Assembly (NCBI GenBank): GCA_949775045.1
Contig: OX459096.1
Span: 43,210,379-43,274,378, forward strand
From: Metridium senile
Lineage: Eukaryota; Cnidaria; Anthozoa; Actiniaria; Metridiidae
DNA: 64,000 nucleotides
Direction of reading: 5' to 3'
Below, one piece after another: positions 19,990 to 32,844 of the stretch. The position numbers and the translations under genes were made by a program. A model generated the notes under the pieces. That model had not been told where the DNA came from. It made no database searches and saw only the letters and a list, made by a program, of their open reading frames with translations. The stretch's first letter is position 1, and every line of letters starts with the position of its first letter.

Positions 19990-21039
19990 TTACTCAATAT
20001 ATAATTAGCACACGCGAAATCTTTAAATATCTTGACTATATTTGATCTAAAAAGATAAGTATTAATCTCATCAAGTTTAGGGTCATTCTAAGAGCCACGC
20101 GCATGCGCGGATGTTCAACAGATTGCGTGTTCGATTAAATTGCCCACTTTGTTGGTGGTCGTATTCCCACACGCAAGACAAATGAGCGATCGATTTACCC
20201 CACTGGTTTGTTGTGACAGAAGATGGAGCAAACTTTAAAAATGTTACAAACATAGAATAATACAATTTAATATTCAAACTTCATGCACAGTACAAAATCC
20301 GGGAATCTGATTGGTTCATGAGCGCCCTTGTAACGGGATTTACAGAATAATTTTTATGTTGTAATGACATTACTGCACGATTTTCATGCTGTAATAAGCT
20401 AACATCTTCCCTCACACTCAGAACACAAATATTTATAAAAAGTAAGCATTTTTGAGTCATTTACAATGCATTTACAATTACGACGCTTTGCTTTTAAATG
20501 GCTTCCCAGTAATTTTACTGAACAAGCGCGGGTTGAATTGAAACCGATGGCTGTTTTCAACAAACTTACCAACATTGTAAGACCAAAATACATACAATTT
20601 TTGAAGCTTTCTCCATCATTTCAAATTGAAATGTAAAGACAAAACGTTTTATTGATATATCTCAACGTCGAAGAAACGAAAATGAGCTTTTAGAAAGGAA
20701 TATAGACACAAACAAGTGAATCCAGCTCAACTCAACGCCACGTTGTTTACAAATTAGAAAGAGAAAAACACAGCATTTTTGAACAGCTATATTGAGGTAT
20801 GTTAAAGTTATTTTACATTCATGTTGGGCTGAAAAGGATTTCGTTTGCTTAGTTTCTTGTCAGGTTTTGGAAATATACTTACATTTCCTTACTTTTTGCT
20901 CGTTAACTAATTGTTTGTCAAAACCAACGCTCGCGCTTAATCTAGCATTTGAAACTCTCTCTTCGTCGGCTGTTTTTGATTGTTTATCGCATTTCGTAAT
21001 CGTCTATTCAATGCTGTACACTAAGTTTGAATATTAAAA
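19990..21039. other. Intergenic DNA, no gene seen
   Basis: No coding frame with recognisable features and no clear repeat structure. Confidence 0.4.
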
Positions 21040-21221
21040 GGGTTAGAGACTTCTAGTTCGTGCTTTACCGTCAAATACACGCACTTGCTGGCTGTAGAAT
21101 GAACTCGAAATCTTCATACAGCACTCGGCTATCACCTCGTGCTGTATTTGATTTCTCGTTCATTCTACAGCCAGCGCGTGCGTGTATTTGCCGGTAAAGC
21201 ACTCACATCAGTCTCTAACCC
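21040..21221. repeat. 182-bp near-complete palindrome
   Basis: Arms of about 80 bp begin GGGTTAGAGAC and run through TACACGCACTTGCTGGCTGT and AGAATGAAC, mirrored on the right ending GTCTCTAACCC, with only about 15 bp between them. Probably a foldback MITE. No coding capacity. Confidence 0.75.
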
Positions 21222-21253
21222 ATATATATACGCTGAAATAAGTAGTTAAATGT

Positions 21254-22010
21254 TTGAATGAATGGGTGGGAGTACAAATGAATGGATAAATGGATGAATG
21301 AAAGGATAAATTAAAGGAAGAATGGATGGCTGAATGAACGAATGAATAGATAAATATATGGATGTGTGGATGGATGAATGGTTGAATAAATGGATGAATA
21401 GATGGATGGATGGATGGTTGAATGAATGAATGAACGAACGAACGAATAGATAAATAAATGGATGGATGTTTGAATGAACAAATGAATGAATGAATAAAGG
21501 GATGGACGAATGAATGAATGAATGAATGAAAAGATAAATAAATGGATGGATGTTTGAATGAACAAATGAATGAATGAATAAAGGGATGGACAAATAAATG
21601 AATATGAAATGAATGGGATGGTTGACTGATGGATGGATGAGCTAATGAATGGATGGATGGATAAATAGATGGAAGAATGGATGAATGGATGGATAAATGA
21701 ATATTAAATGAATGGGATGGTTGACTGATGGATGGATGAACTAATGAATGGATGGATGAATAAATAGATGGAAGAATGAATGAATGGATGGATAAATGAA
21801 TATGAAATGAATGGGATGGTTGACTGATGGATGGATGAACTAATGAATGGATGGATGGATAAATAGATGGAAGAATGGATGGATAAATGAATATGAAATA
21901 AATGGGATGGTTGACTGATGGATGGATGAACTAATGAATGGATGGATGGATAAATAGATGGAAGAATGGATGAATGGATGGATGGATGGATAAATAGATG
22001 TAGGTAAAAG
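21254..22010. repeat. GAAT/GGAT satellite with 99-bp higher-order unit
   Basis: Tetranucleotide-derived array. From about 21599 a higher-order unit appears: GGGATGGTTGACTGATGG starts at 21615, 21714, 21813 and 21904, giving spacings of 99, 99 and 91 bp. Minus frames reading FIHSFIHSSI are artefacts. Confidence 0.85.
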
Positions 22011-22640
22011 AGTGAGGAAGTGCTTGAACAAGCAGGCAAAACATAAAAACAAAAAAAGAGTGGACGAACATTGAATTAACGTAGAAATGAGCGAATGAAC
22101 AAATATAGGAGTTTAAGCATCAATGGATTTTTTTAGATGAACAAGTGAATAAGTGGATTGAATTAAACAATGTATGTACAAAAGAAAACAAAAAGTATTA
22201 AAATTAAAAACATCTAACCCGCTAAAGTTAATAAAAAATCATTATTAAAAGCACTCTTCTGATATTTTCCTACATTTACGTTATATAGATTCTCTTTATT
22301 TGATGAGCTATATAAATATTAACAATTGAAATACATCATAGATAAATAAATAACACTTTTTATTTTAGATTAAGCTTTGCAGTTTTACAATATAATGTGA
22401 AATAGCGGTCAAAGACAACTTATATACTGATATAATTGTTATTATTGTACTATCTATATGTCTCCTTTGTCAAGAAGGGCTACTATAGAGTGTCAACTTT
22501 GTAGCGTCGCCCTATAGAATCCTTGAAAATGTGAAACCCAATGTCGCTGCCACTTAAATCGTTTCCTTTTTGATCAATTATTGTGCCTTTGGTCATTCAA
22601 GTAGATATCGGAACTCTTCTGGATCTACTTCCCTCAGATG
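22011..22640. other. Intergenic DNA, no gene seen
   Basis: No coding frame and no repeat that I recognise. Confidence 0.4.
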
Positions 22641-22962
22641 GTTTTGATGAACTTGAAATAGAACAGAAATAGAACAAATGAATGAATGAATGAATGAATG
22701 AATGTCCGGTAACAATCTAGAATAACGGGTATGAGAGGCATTAAAGTATATCAGTTGGAAATTGATAATTTAAACAATGTACATATGAAGAAGATTGAGT
22801 TTGGTTTTGATGAACTTGAAATAGAACAGAAATAGAAAAAATGAATGAATGAATGAATGAATGTCCGGTAACAATCTAGAACAACGGGGATGGGAGCATT
22901 AAAGTAGGCAATTGGAATTGATAATTTAAACAATGTACATGTGAAGAAGATTGAGTTTAATT
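22641..22962. repeat. 163-bp tandem duplication
   Basis: GTTTTGATGAACTTGAAATA at 22641 returns at 22804. Each copy contains a (GAAT)n run, GTCCGGTAACAATCTAGAA and AATTTAAACAATGTACAT. Two copies, slightly diverged. Confidence 0.8.
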
Positions 22963-22984
22963 GATAAATGGTAACAAAATAAAC

Positions 22985-23235
22985 GGAAACAGTTGGACAT
23001 CAATGGGAACAGTTGGATTTAGTAAATATGGTAACATTGCGAAAGATTTGAATGCAAACAGTTTGATAAAATTGGAACAGTTGGTTAATTGGAACAGTTG
23101 GTTAATTGGAACAGTTGGTTAATTGGAACATTTGGTTAATTGGAACAGTTGGTTAGTTGGAACATGCAGTTGGTTAATTGGAACATGCAGTTGGTTAATT
23201 GGAATTGAACAGTTGGACCAAATTGGAACATTTTG
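22985..23235. repeat. 16-17 bp minisatellite GGAACAGTTGGTTAATT
   Basis: About 10 imperfect copies. Non-coding. Confidence 0.8.
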
Positions 23236-23239
23236 ACAT

Positions 23240-23748
23240 TATTATTATCAAATTGTAACAGCCAAGTACAATATTAATACCAATATAAAAAAATAGATAT
23301 AGTAATAGTAACAAGAGCAATATAATGCTGTCGCCGTGTGTGTGAAAAAAGACGGATTATTGAGAATATTTTCTTTTTAAACGTTTTTTTTATACATTTA
23401 ATTGGGGGAATCAAGTTAAAAATCTTGAATAAAAATCTTGTGCTTTGAGAACATCTTCTTTTTATAAGGCCTTTTTAAATATATTGAATTAAGTGTTTTT
23501 TTTAACACGAGTCGCATTGTACCTATACATACAATCTGCCGATTTGCATCGGATAAATTGAAAAAAGCATTTTGAGAAATCCATACAATGATAGCATCCC
23601 ACTACTATTAGACGAAATGCATGTATTTCGGCCTATTTGTCTACTGAAACATATATTTTGATATCTCAATAACAACAAAAATATAGAAGCACCACGCCTG
23701 AAAAATGTATCCTGAAACACGACTGACTAAATACATGTTTTCTATGTT
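23240..23748. other. Intergenic DNA, no gene seen
   Basis: AT-rich sequence with no credible open frame. Confidence 0.4.
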
Positions 23749-23749
23749 A

Positions 23750-24015
23750 TAGAAACTTAAAAGCGTTTACAAAATGATGGCGTACATGGTTGGACAGGCA
23801 AAATGATTTTGTTCAAAATATTCCTGTCGTTAACGTTATAAATCAGTTATGCTAGAATAAGCGAATTATAGAAACCAAAAGCATCTACAAAATGATGGCG
23901 TACCGATGATTGAACAGGCAAAAATGATTTTGTTCAAAATATTCCCGTCGTTATAAATCAGTTATGCTAGGATAAGCGAATTATAGAAACAAAAAGCGTT
24001 TACAAAATTATGGCG
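23750..24015. repeat. About 120-bp tandem repeat, 2.2 copies
   Basis: The phrase TACAAAATGATGGCGTAC occurs at about 23768 and 23887, and a third partial copy starts at about 24000. Each unit includes TTTTGTTCAAAATATTCC and AATCAGTTATGCTAG. The last copy runs into an open frame (24010-24198, 62 aa) with no recognised domain; I do not call it a gene. Confidence 0.75.
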
Positions 24016-24379
24016 TTTGTTTTTGAGTATCTTAGCATTGAATGCATGGGAATAGCAGAAAGATGTATCCTCGTGCGCAAGCCGATCCAGTTTGTTTTTG
24101 AAGCGAAAAACAAGCGACAGAAAGTTACACCTGGCCACATGTTCGACGCTTCTTATCTTAAAAACAATTTGTACACTTTTCTTTGGGCCAAGTGGTAACT
24201 AATTAATAATTTACTTAAGTACATTCCCGAGGGTATTATTCACAGAAATGATATTCTTAATTGTCAGAAATGTCAGATGCACTAAAAGAGTAATAACACC
24301 TGACTATACTTGGATAATTGAGTTGATCTTTTAGTGATATAGGTATCTCTTTTTGCAGGGACCCCCGCATTCAGATGCG

Positions 24380-24631
24380 ATATGCGCGCACGAGCGACAT
24401 TATTTTTTACAACAAAGCATGACGTGAAACTGAGTACTCCCACTTTTTTATGCCAGCTAAAATAAATCCTAAAATTGGTCTTTCTTACTTCTCTATAAAA
24501 ACTGCAAGTATTTTAGCAACATATAAATCAAACGTCAATTAATTAATTTGTGAATTATTTTAGCGGGCATAAGTTATTTTAAGGGCTCAGCTAGTTCCCA
24601 TCATGCTTTGTTGTAGAAAATGGCGCATCGC
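24380..24631. mobile_element. Degenerate MITE with TACAACAAAGCATGA arms
   Basis: Left TTTTACAACAAAGCATGACG is mirrored by CATCATGCTTTGTTGTAGAA on the right. Inner GCCAGCTAAAATAA and TTATTTTAGCGGGC also pair. Ends and duplication are uncertain. Confidence 0.5.
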
Positions 24632-24998
24632 CTATTGAGAATATTTATACAGCTGCTTTCATTGAGGTTGTCCAAAAAGAAATAGTAAATCGTTGTTTTC
24701 AAATAATGACATTTTCTACGTTTTGCCTACTATTTTCGACTTTATTTTTGACAACGTATTTGAAAACAGGTGTTAATCAAATTTAATAAAGTGATGCATG
24801 GTATTAGCTGATAGATTGATAAAGATGAACACTGTTTCGTCAAGTAAAACTCGGATAAAATCCATATTTAGTATCTAAAGACATTTACAACGTATAAAAA
24901 GTTACATAAATAATTCAAGTACATTGATTTAAGATAACATACAGATATAAAAGATAAAAGTATTGTGAATTAGTTTATCAAAATGACTATGATCTTAC

Positions 24999-25251
24999 CG
25001 GGAGACTCCAATCCATGCGGTATATTATCATCTAATTCAGTTCTGCCATGTGTATTTGGCTTCTCTGTTTTTTCATGTTCGAAAGTGGCTGTCGATTTTT
25101 GATCGTTGCTGCTAGTTGCACCTTTAGTTGGCAGCTTTGATACTATTCGCCGACTCCATTGATTTATAGTGCTGCCCAAAATACAGTTATTAGCTAAAAT
25201 TACAATCAGTAAAGCTACTGATGCACTCGTTTTTAAATGTGATGTTCTCAT
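24999..25251 (-). CDS. First exon of a small secreted protein, unrecognised
   Basis: Starts MRTSHLKTSASVALLIVILA, an obvious signal peptide (basic start, hydrophobic core, likely cleavage near CILGS). It is followed by a hydrophilic Lys/Glu/Thr-rich segment with one dibasic site (WSRR). A consensus donor (CCCG|GTAAGATC) ends the exon at 24999 with phase 1. 84 codons plus 1 nt are present and the downstream exons on the minus strand were not found. It may be a secreted peptide precursor or the start of a larger extracellular protein. No domain is visible, so the function is unknown. Confidence 0.5.
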
Positions 25252-25659
25252 TGTGAATCTAGACTAAGCTCTGTTAACCAACCGGGCTTTGGAACTGTTA
25301 CTTATATTAGCAACAACGATCAAAGTGGCATGCGGTGGCGTTGATATGGCGGAAGTAAGTATCTTAACACGCTTGACAATCTACCATGAATACACGAAGA
25401 ATTTATACGCTGAATAAAACCACTCTAGAGGCATCCAAAGTTCGGAAATAACAATCATATTGTTTCCTTGCATCGACGGACGCGAAATTTAAGAAACCTT
25501 CTTTCTAAGTAAAATAGGAAGTGGACTTTTGAAAAGTTCTCTTCGGAGGAGAGATGCATCTAATAGGTGTCAATGGGTTGGCGTCGTTATTGTTAAAGGG
25601 CTTTTTTTTCTTGTGTTTTATTGAAACAATATCAAAGACAAAGAAAAAGTATATTATAA
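25252..25659. other. Upstream region of the secreted-protein exon
   Basis: Would hold the minus-strand promoter. I see no clear TATA box and no other gene. Confidence 0.35.
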
Positions 25660-25915
25660 GTAAGAAATAGAGGATATTACATGGGCGCGCGGAGATATGA
25701 ATTTTATCTTCCAGTGTTGATAAGATATCCCACGAGTGAGCGCAGCGATTATTATATAACAGATTGAAACAAAACAAAAAAATATTTTGAAAGTTGATTG
25801 GTTGAGAGTGATATCACACATGTGTGATATCAATGATATCTTCATGACTAGGATAGGCTTTTTATCTAGTTAATATCACTCGGTATACCACTATATGTTA
25901 TATAATAAATACATA
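25660..25915. mobile_element. Foldback/MITE-like repeat
   Basis: Contains ATTACATGGGCGCGCGGAGA and CACGAGTGAGCGCAGCGA words next to inverted TATTATATAACA and TGTTATATAATA. The centre holds a perfect TGATATCACACATGTGTGAT-type palindrome. Boundaries are approximate. Confidence 0.45.
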
Positions 25916-28113
25916 TATGTTAAAACTTCCTCTTACATGAATGATTTGAATTGACGTCGACAATGCATGGCGCAATACTGAAATAATTAAAAAAATGTCG
26001 CCTTTTCACGGAATGACAAAGAGAATAATAATTTTATTGTACTAAACATTGTATCTTTCACATTTCACAACTGGTAATTATTTGTGACTGAATTATTAAA
26101 CGCGAAATTTCTAAAACTCTAAAACTTTTGAAGTCATTTTGTTTCCAAACTAGCTTTGATATAGTAATAATAGTAACAATACAAAAAATGCATTTTTTTT
26201 ATTGATAACAATTTTTTGGCCAATTAAAGTGAGAAAATAACTCTAATATTTGATAAAGTAATATTTTTTATAGACATTTATCGAGTAAAAATGATATAAA
26301 TTATGTATCTTTGAATTAAGAATAATTCTGTTGCATGCAAGAAATTACTTTTAATAAACCTAATAAATGATTTAGATTGCTTTTTTACCCACTAAGTAAG
26401 GTTCCGTGAGATTCAAATATGATCTCCCGCTGTACTCCATTACTGACAAAAAGCCTTTTCCTATAACAGTCTAACCACTCATTAAGTTAGTCCAACAGAG
26501 TTTTAATGTGACATGAAAATGAACACGATATTTCTCCTCCTTTTCACTGCGTGTTAATCAAGTCCTCTGGCGTTTTGAACGAAAACAAAAGCTATAGTTT
26601 AATTGAGTTCATTGAGACCAATCATTGATAGTTTATTTAATAGCCTATTAAACTATAACATGCGAGGGACGCGACAAAGGAGAATTAATCCACGAGCAGA
26701 TTCACGCCTCTCCCGGCTGAAACGTCACTTAGAACCTAAGCGTTTGTAATCAGTGTTGAAACACGGAAAAGATATTACAAAAACATCGCATTAGTTGTCG
26801 TGTAAAATAGCTTACGAAACCAAAACATACTTTGAAGTTAAACGTCATAATTATTTAATTGCGCTATTTATGTATTCCTCCATTAAGATCATTGAGAGGG
26901 ATACGCGTTTGATTTCCCGATTGTTTTCGTTGCTAAATTCAACTATTTGTAGGAAGCCAAGTGGGCGGAAATTAATCCTAAAAGATTCGCTATTGAAGGC
27001 TTGTATATTAATCAGTTGTGGATTAATCTCAGATAAAATAAAATGATTCGATCATATCTTGCTTGATTTGGGTAGTCATGACTTGATTGTTACTGCATGA
27101 AATGTTTGCATGCTCTTATTGAAATGATCGTGATGGTAGATGTGCCTTCCCTAATATAATCTATAGGGAGCGCAAACTTTTTCTTATACATGCAGCTTCC
27201 AAAAAAAAAAAATGATCAATTAAATGTAAGCTGAGTATATCTGAGTTTTCTTTTTTTTCTTTTCGATTATCATTTCTCATAATCCATTAATTTCTGTTTA
27301 CTTCCGTCCAAAATATATATTTCCTCAATGTAACATTTCGGCATTGAATTAAGATGAGAGGGACATTAATATTGCTCCAATATTTTGGCTTTTCTTTCAT
27401 TTAATCTTTTTTTTTTTTCTCATCAGTTATATATTTACAATCGTTTACATTAATTAAACACACTTCACTCCACCGACTTTTGAAAAACTTAAATTTAATT
27501 GAGGCAGCCGGCCGTAAATGAAATAACAAACACGCAAATGATACAAGCTCAAACATTCCGGCGCAGGAATCTTTTAAAGTAATTGATCGATTTAAAGTGC
27601 AAAACCAAGATTAAAAAAAAACTGTTTATATCAATTACAAAGAGTTAAAGATATGAAAGATATCGCTTATCGCACTTGACCGCCTTCCTTGATACAATAC
27701 TTAACGGAACTGCTATCTGGTATCCATTTTCGTATTTCAGCAAATGATATTCGTACTTCAGCAACCATATGGCGACCTACTACTGGCTTGCCTCGTGTTC
27801 ACATTGGAACACAATCGGGTTTCACATGTATATGACAGGCTAGCTAGTCAAGAAGAATAGTTATTCCAATGGGTCATCAGTTTTTTGATTCGCTCTACTT
27901 GTCGATCGCTTGAATTTCAAAATGTTTGATAAATGTCGGTTGTCGCTCATTGTGTGGCTTGCTGCTCACTTTTTTGTAGTAGCCATTTTTTAAAGATTTT
28001 AGCCAGCTTTTCTTTGTAGCCATTAGAGCGTTTTTAGCTAAAATGCTTTATCAAAAAGCTATCTAAAAATTAAATGTTCTGCTCCTAAATATTGATCTCA
28101 AAAACTCCAAACT
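25916..28113. other. Intergenic AT-rich DNA, no gene seen
   Basis: Over 2 kb without a credible coding frame. The longest frame (26795-27046) lacks any domain feature. The only structure noted is a weak mirrored AGTTTAAT/ATTAAACT pair at 26590-26660. Confidence 0.45.
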
Positions 28114-28396
28114 TGTGTCCGCCATTATTCGATCTTGATACTGTACAGAGGGTATATATTTCAATGTGTGACGTCATATGCGCAAGACGCTTCTTGCCGA
28201 AATAGATTTCTCAGTAATATTTGCATGAAATGGAGTCTGTTTCGGATGACTATAAGCATTATTAAAGATTTGATAAATATCGATTATCTGGACAACATAA
28301 ATAACAAAGCGAACATTCGAACGTTGCGCATATGACGTCACTTCCTTTAATGATTGGCCAGCTCAGAAGAACGCGATCGAATAATGGCGGACGCAA
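28114..28396. mobile_element. MITE with GTCCGCCATTATTCGATC ends
   Basis: Left TGTCCGCCATTATTCGATC and right GATCGAATAATGGCGGACG are mirror images. Further in, TGACGTCATATGCGCA occurs near both ends as an inverted pair. Non-coding. The inner word contains a CRE-type TGACGTCA palindrome. Confidence 0.65.
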
Positions 28397-28900
28397 AGTG
28401 CCGAAGTACAGACATTAAAAAAGGACTTTCCCGGTCCCGTATTAAAATAAAGTTTGGACAGTGATATTTACACCATCTGAAGTTTTAAAAGGTATACTTT
28501 GTAGAGGTTTTGTCGTACTCGTTCGACTAGCAGTTTTTAAAAGTTTTTTTTTTATCTTTTTGTCTCCTGTCATTCCTTCGCACTGCATGCCCCCATGCAC
28601 TTTATTTCAAGCCGTGTTTTCCTCTAGTCACTGGTCTGTTCCTCTCTATTCAGTTGCAGAGTAATAATCTGAAAGTATCTTGAAGCAAATGCGAATGATC
28701 ATTGAAATTCAACTTACAAACTTGTTGTCGTACACCTGTCGGCTATTGGTAGTGATATTGATTATTAGCAATGTATATTCTATTATATACGCATCACGTT
28801 AAAGGCATGTCGTAGCTGAAACAATTATCGGAGGAAAAAGCTGTTTTCAATTTCTGATGGAATAATTGAAAAATGACCTTGGAGATTTAAAAGGAGAAAC
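28397..28900. other. Intergenic DNA, no gene seen
   Basis: No recognisable coding or repeat structure. Confidence 0.4.
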
Positions 28901-28914
28901 TTGTGCATCACGAG

Positions 28915-29075
28915 CAAGACAACGTTGGGAAGGAAAACTTGTCAAGGATCGAGCGTTGCTGTTCTTCTTCACCAACTGATATGAATATAATTGTCAAGAA
29001 AAACTTATCAAGGAAGCGTTGCTGATCTTCTTCACCAACTGACATGAATAAAATTGTCAAGAAATACTTGTCATG
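28915..29075. repeat. About 66-bp tandem repeat, two to three copies
   Basis: GTTGCTGTTCTTCTTCACCA followed by ACTGATATGAATA and AATTGTCAAGAAA is repeated. It lies just outside the left arm of the large inverted duplication. The minus frame reading SVGEE repeats is an artefact or relic. Confidence 0.6.
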
Positions 29076-29392
29076 CAAGACACTGAAAAGTTGCTCTTGC
29101 AAATGCGAACTCAACTCTTTATGAATCAAAATACTTTTTCTCAAAAGAATTGTTTTGTGAAAATATTTTCAAATGGGTGTTTATTGTTTAATAAACTGAA
29201 CTAAATGATCTTACAATGAGAATACTCTAACCATGGACATTAAAACTTTTTCAGGTTATTATTTTTTGAACATTTCTACTAAACCTCTAAAAAAAGCATT
29301 AATTGAGCTCGAATACACTGACAGTCCATAATATATCTTTAGTATATATTTTTAGTATATTTGCTCAGGATATGTAGGTTAAAAAATAGTAT

Positions 29393-31275
29393 TTTACAAC
29401 ACTTGTGTGAATTCTCGCGCGCTGATTGGTTTATTTACCGTGATCAATAAGAGGACAGACACACTGTGATCACGTCATCATGTCACACAACACTCGAGCA
29501 GAATTGAGGGAAAGTTTGTCAGCGACAATGTTTTTTCATCAAAAAAGGATTTTAAAAACAAGTTTATGGATAAGTTATCAATGGAAATTACTATTCTGTA
29601 AGTAGAAAATTTTAATAAATGTAACTATGCTGTCATAGAGTTGTTGTCGTTTTAATTTTATGGCTTTTTCAGTCTTTTTGACAAATTTTTACTTACAATC
29701 AAATCGGTAGGCTCAAAATTACATTTTGGATGAACAATACCATTCTTTCAGGACTGATTTGAAAAGCTTAGAATGTTATACAAAGGTTAGCCATATCGAG
29801 TATTGTGTAATCTTCTATATGATCAGCTTTTATGCTTTTTTATGCAATTTGTTTGAAAGGGTGAAACCTGAACCCAGCTAATCGGCCATGTTTGACGTTC
29901 TTGTACATTTTTAACTTCACTTAGCTCTCTAATTAACAAATTGCACATGGTTTTGAGTTGTCTGTCCTCTTATTGACACACTCTTGACGTCATAAAATGT
30001 TCAAAACTCAAGTGGAACCACGAGCGTAGCGAGGGGTTTCACTGCAAAGTTTTGAACATTTTATGACGTCAAGAGTGTGTCAATAAGAGGACAGACAACG
30101 AAAAATCCATGTGCAATTTGTTTTTTACAACACAAACCAAAATAAATGTACAAAAAATAAAATGTAAGTTAACGGACGAAAAATGACGAATTTGTCACGC
30201 ATCGAACTCAAAGGTTTCTCTTGAAGCTACGGAAAATCTCACAATTTACGAAAATGATCTTTTTTCAGTCGGAAAAAAAGAAATAAGCCTATTTTTATAC
30301 AGAAATACAGTGTACTGTTTGTCTTTAGAGAGCTAAGTGAAGTTAAAAATGTACAAGAACGTCAAGCATGGCCGATTAGCTGGGTTCAGGTTTCACCCTT
30401 TCAAATAAATTGCATAAAAAAGCATAAGAACTGATCATATAGAAGATTACACAACACTCGATATGTCTAACCTTTGTATAACATTCTAAGCTTTTCAAAT
30501 CAGTCCTGAAAGAATGGTATTGTTCATCCAAAATGTAATTTTGAGCACGTTTTTGTTGAAAAGACTACCGATTTGATTATAAGTGAAAATTTGTCAAAAA
30601 GACTGAAAAAGCCATAAAATTAAAACGACAACAACTCTATGACAGCATAGTTACATTTATTAACATTTTCTACTTACAGAAAAGTAATTTCCATTGATAC
30701 TTTATCCATAAACTTGTTTTTAAAATCCTTTTTTATGAAAAAACTTTGTCGCTAACAAACTTTCCCTCAATCCTGCTCGAGTGTTGTGTGACATGATGAC
30801 GTGAGCACAGTGTGTCTGTCCTCTTATTGATCACGGTAAATTAACCAATCAGCGCGCGAGAATTCACACAAGTGTTGTAAAAAGACAAACAGTACACTGT
30901 ATTTCTGTATAAAAATAGGCTTATTTCTTTTTTTCCAGCTGAAAAAAAGATCATTTTCGTAAATTGTGAGATTTTCCGTAGCTTCAAGAGAAACCATTGA
31001 GTTCGATGCGTGACAAATTCGTCATTTTTCGTCCGTTAACTTACATTTTATTTTTTGTACATTTATTTTGGTTTGTGTTGTAAAAAACAAATTGCACATG
31101 GATTTTTCGTTGTCTGTCCTCTTATTGACACACTCTTGACGTCATAAAATGTTCAAAACTTTGCAGTGAAACCCCTCGCTACGCTCGTGGTTCCACTTGA
31201 GTTTTGAACATTTTATGACGTCAAGAGTGTGTCAATAAGAGGACAGACAACTCAAAACCATGTGCAATTTGTTAA
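29393..31275. mobile_element. Overlapping palindromes A-B-A'-B'
   Basis: Four blocks: A 29393-29931, B 29932-30325, A' 30326-30882 (reverse complement of A), B' 30883-31275 (reverse complement of B). A starts TTTTACAACACTTGTGTGAA. B starts near AACAAATTGCACATGG and holds its own 100-bp hairpin with TTGACGTCATAAAATGTTC arms around CCACGAGCGTAGCGAGGGG. The word CAATAAGAGGACAGAC or its complement occurs six times, in A, A', B and B'. No open frame. Probably derived from a foldback DNA transposon, but the order is not that of a simple inverted repeat. Confidence 0.8.
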
Positions 31276-31569
31276 ACACAAAAAGTGTTTACTGTACGTA
31301 AAAAAAATATAAAAAGTGCACGATCAAATATATCAAAATAGTAGCTAAAATAATCTAACTGAAAATAACGATCGAAAACGTTTATACTGAAAATCTTTAA
31401 AAACTAGAAACTTATAATACAATACAATTATTTTGAAAACATGTACACATGACAAAAATAACAAATCATTAAAATAACACAAAGTATTTATTTAAACAAA
31501 AACTGAATAATTTGTGAAATAGTCAAGAAACTGACTGACAATTAATCACAAAAATTGTAAAACTAAAAC

Positions 31570-31905
<336 letters not shown>

Positions 31906-32157
31906 TAATGAGGGAACCTAAGGCGATTTTCAGTAGCCCTAAGAATAAGTGAACTGACTTTGAGTGGGCGTTGAATACACTAAATTCACGATTACATCCG
32001 AACTATGCACTTCAATAGTGAATGGGCATTATTTCTCTTGAATAGACTTGATTACTAACAGCTGCTCTGTACAGTATTATAACAATAGACTATTATCGTG
32101 TTAATAGTAACATTTCCTGTAATGTCATTATACATGTCGCAAGCAGTATGTCCGCTC

Positions 32158-32773
32158 ATGACTATTAGGCCGTCAAGGTTACGTGCTAAAAATGGCGTCC
32201 TTTTTAAAATAGTCAAGTAGTTTACAAATCTCTTGGGTTCAGTGAATTGATCACTTGACTTGATAAGGGTTTTTGTCCGTTACTGTTGTTTGTCATTTCC
32301 ACCCAATGCATGTTTCCCTTGTGATACAATGACAAAAAAGGCGGCGAACTTTATGACAAAGCCCCGGCTAAAATCATTCGTGGTCGACATGAACGCTTTA
32401 ATTAATATTTGATCAGAATTATTTTACTCGTTTTTACACTAGAAGGCTAGACGGAAAAATCGTCTTATGACGGACAAGTCGTCTGGTGCGAAAACGGGAC
32501 CTTTTGAGACGAATAAGCCGTCTGATTTTGTGGGTGATTTGTCCATCATCTTTAGTGTGAATCAATGACGTCCATAACAAGGACATGCATGACAGAGGCG
32601 GCGTTACACCATATATTAACTATGGTTAAACTCATCATTTTATCACGGGCCGCCATATTGGTTTAAACAAACAATAGCGTTTCAGAACGTTCCAAACAAA
32701 GGTTTTCGCTCTCATGGGAATAAACATGGCCGTTGTGTGATAAAGGCCCATGATCCGAAATCAACCACAGCTC
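32158..32773. other. Intergenic DNA, no gene seen
   Basis: Contains CGTCTTATGACGGACAAGTC-type short inverted words near 32450-32530 and GCCGCCATATTGG near 32650. No gene. Confidence 0.4.
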
Positions 32774-32844
32774 GTTCCTAGTTAGTCTCCCTCGCAGCCG
32801 TTCTTAGTGTCGTCACGCGGCTGCGAGGGAGACTAGTTCCTAGT
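32774..32844. mobile_element. 53-bp hairpin micro-element with 9-bp duplication
   Basis: Element 32783-32835: TAGTCTCCCTCGCAGCCG, a short loop, then the exact mirror CGGCTGCGAGGGAGACTA. The flanks are identical 9-mers GTTCCTAGT at 32774-32782 and 32836-32844. A 9-bp duplication is typical of Mutator-like transposases. Confidence 0.85.

Noticed and set aside
24010..24198. 62-aa plus frame after the 120-bp tandem repeat
   Set aside because: Begins inside a repeat unit, no domain, no splice context; left uncalled.
28908..29144. Minus frame with repeated SVGEE segments
   Set aside because: Explained by the 66-bp tandem repeat; no other coding evidence.
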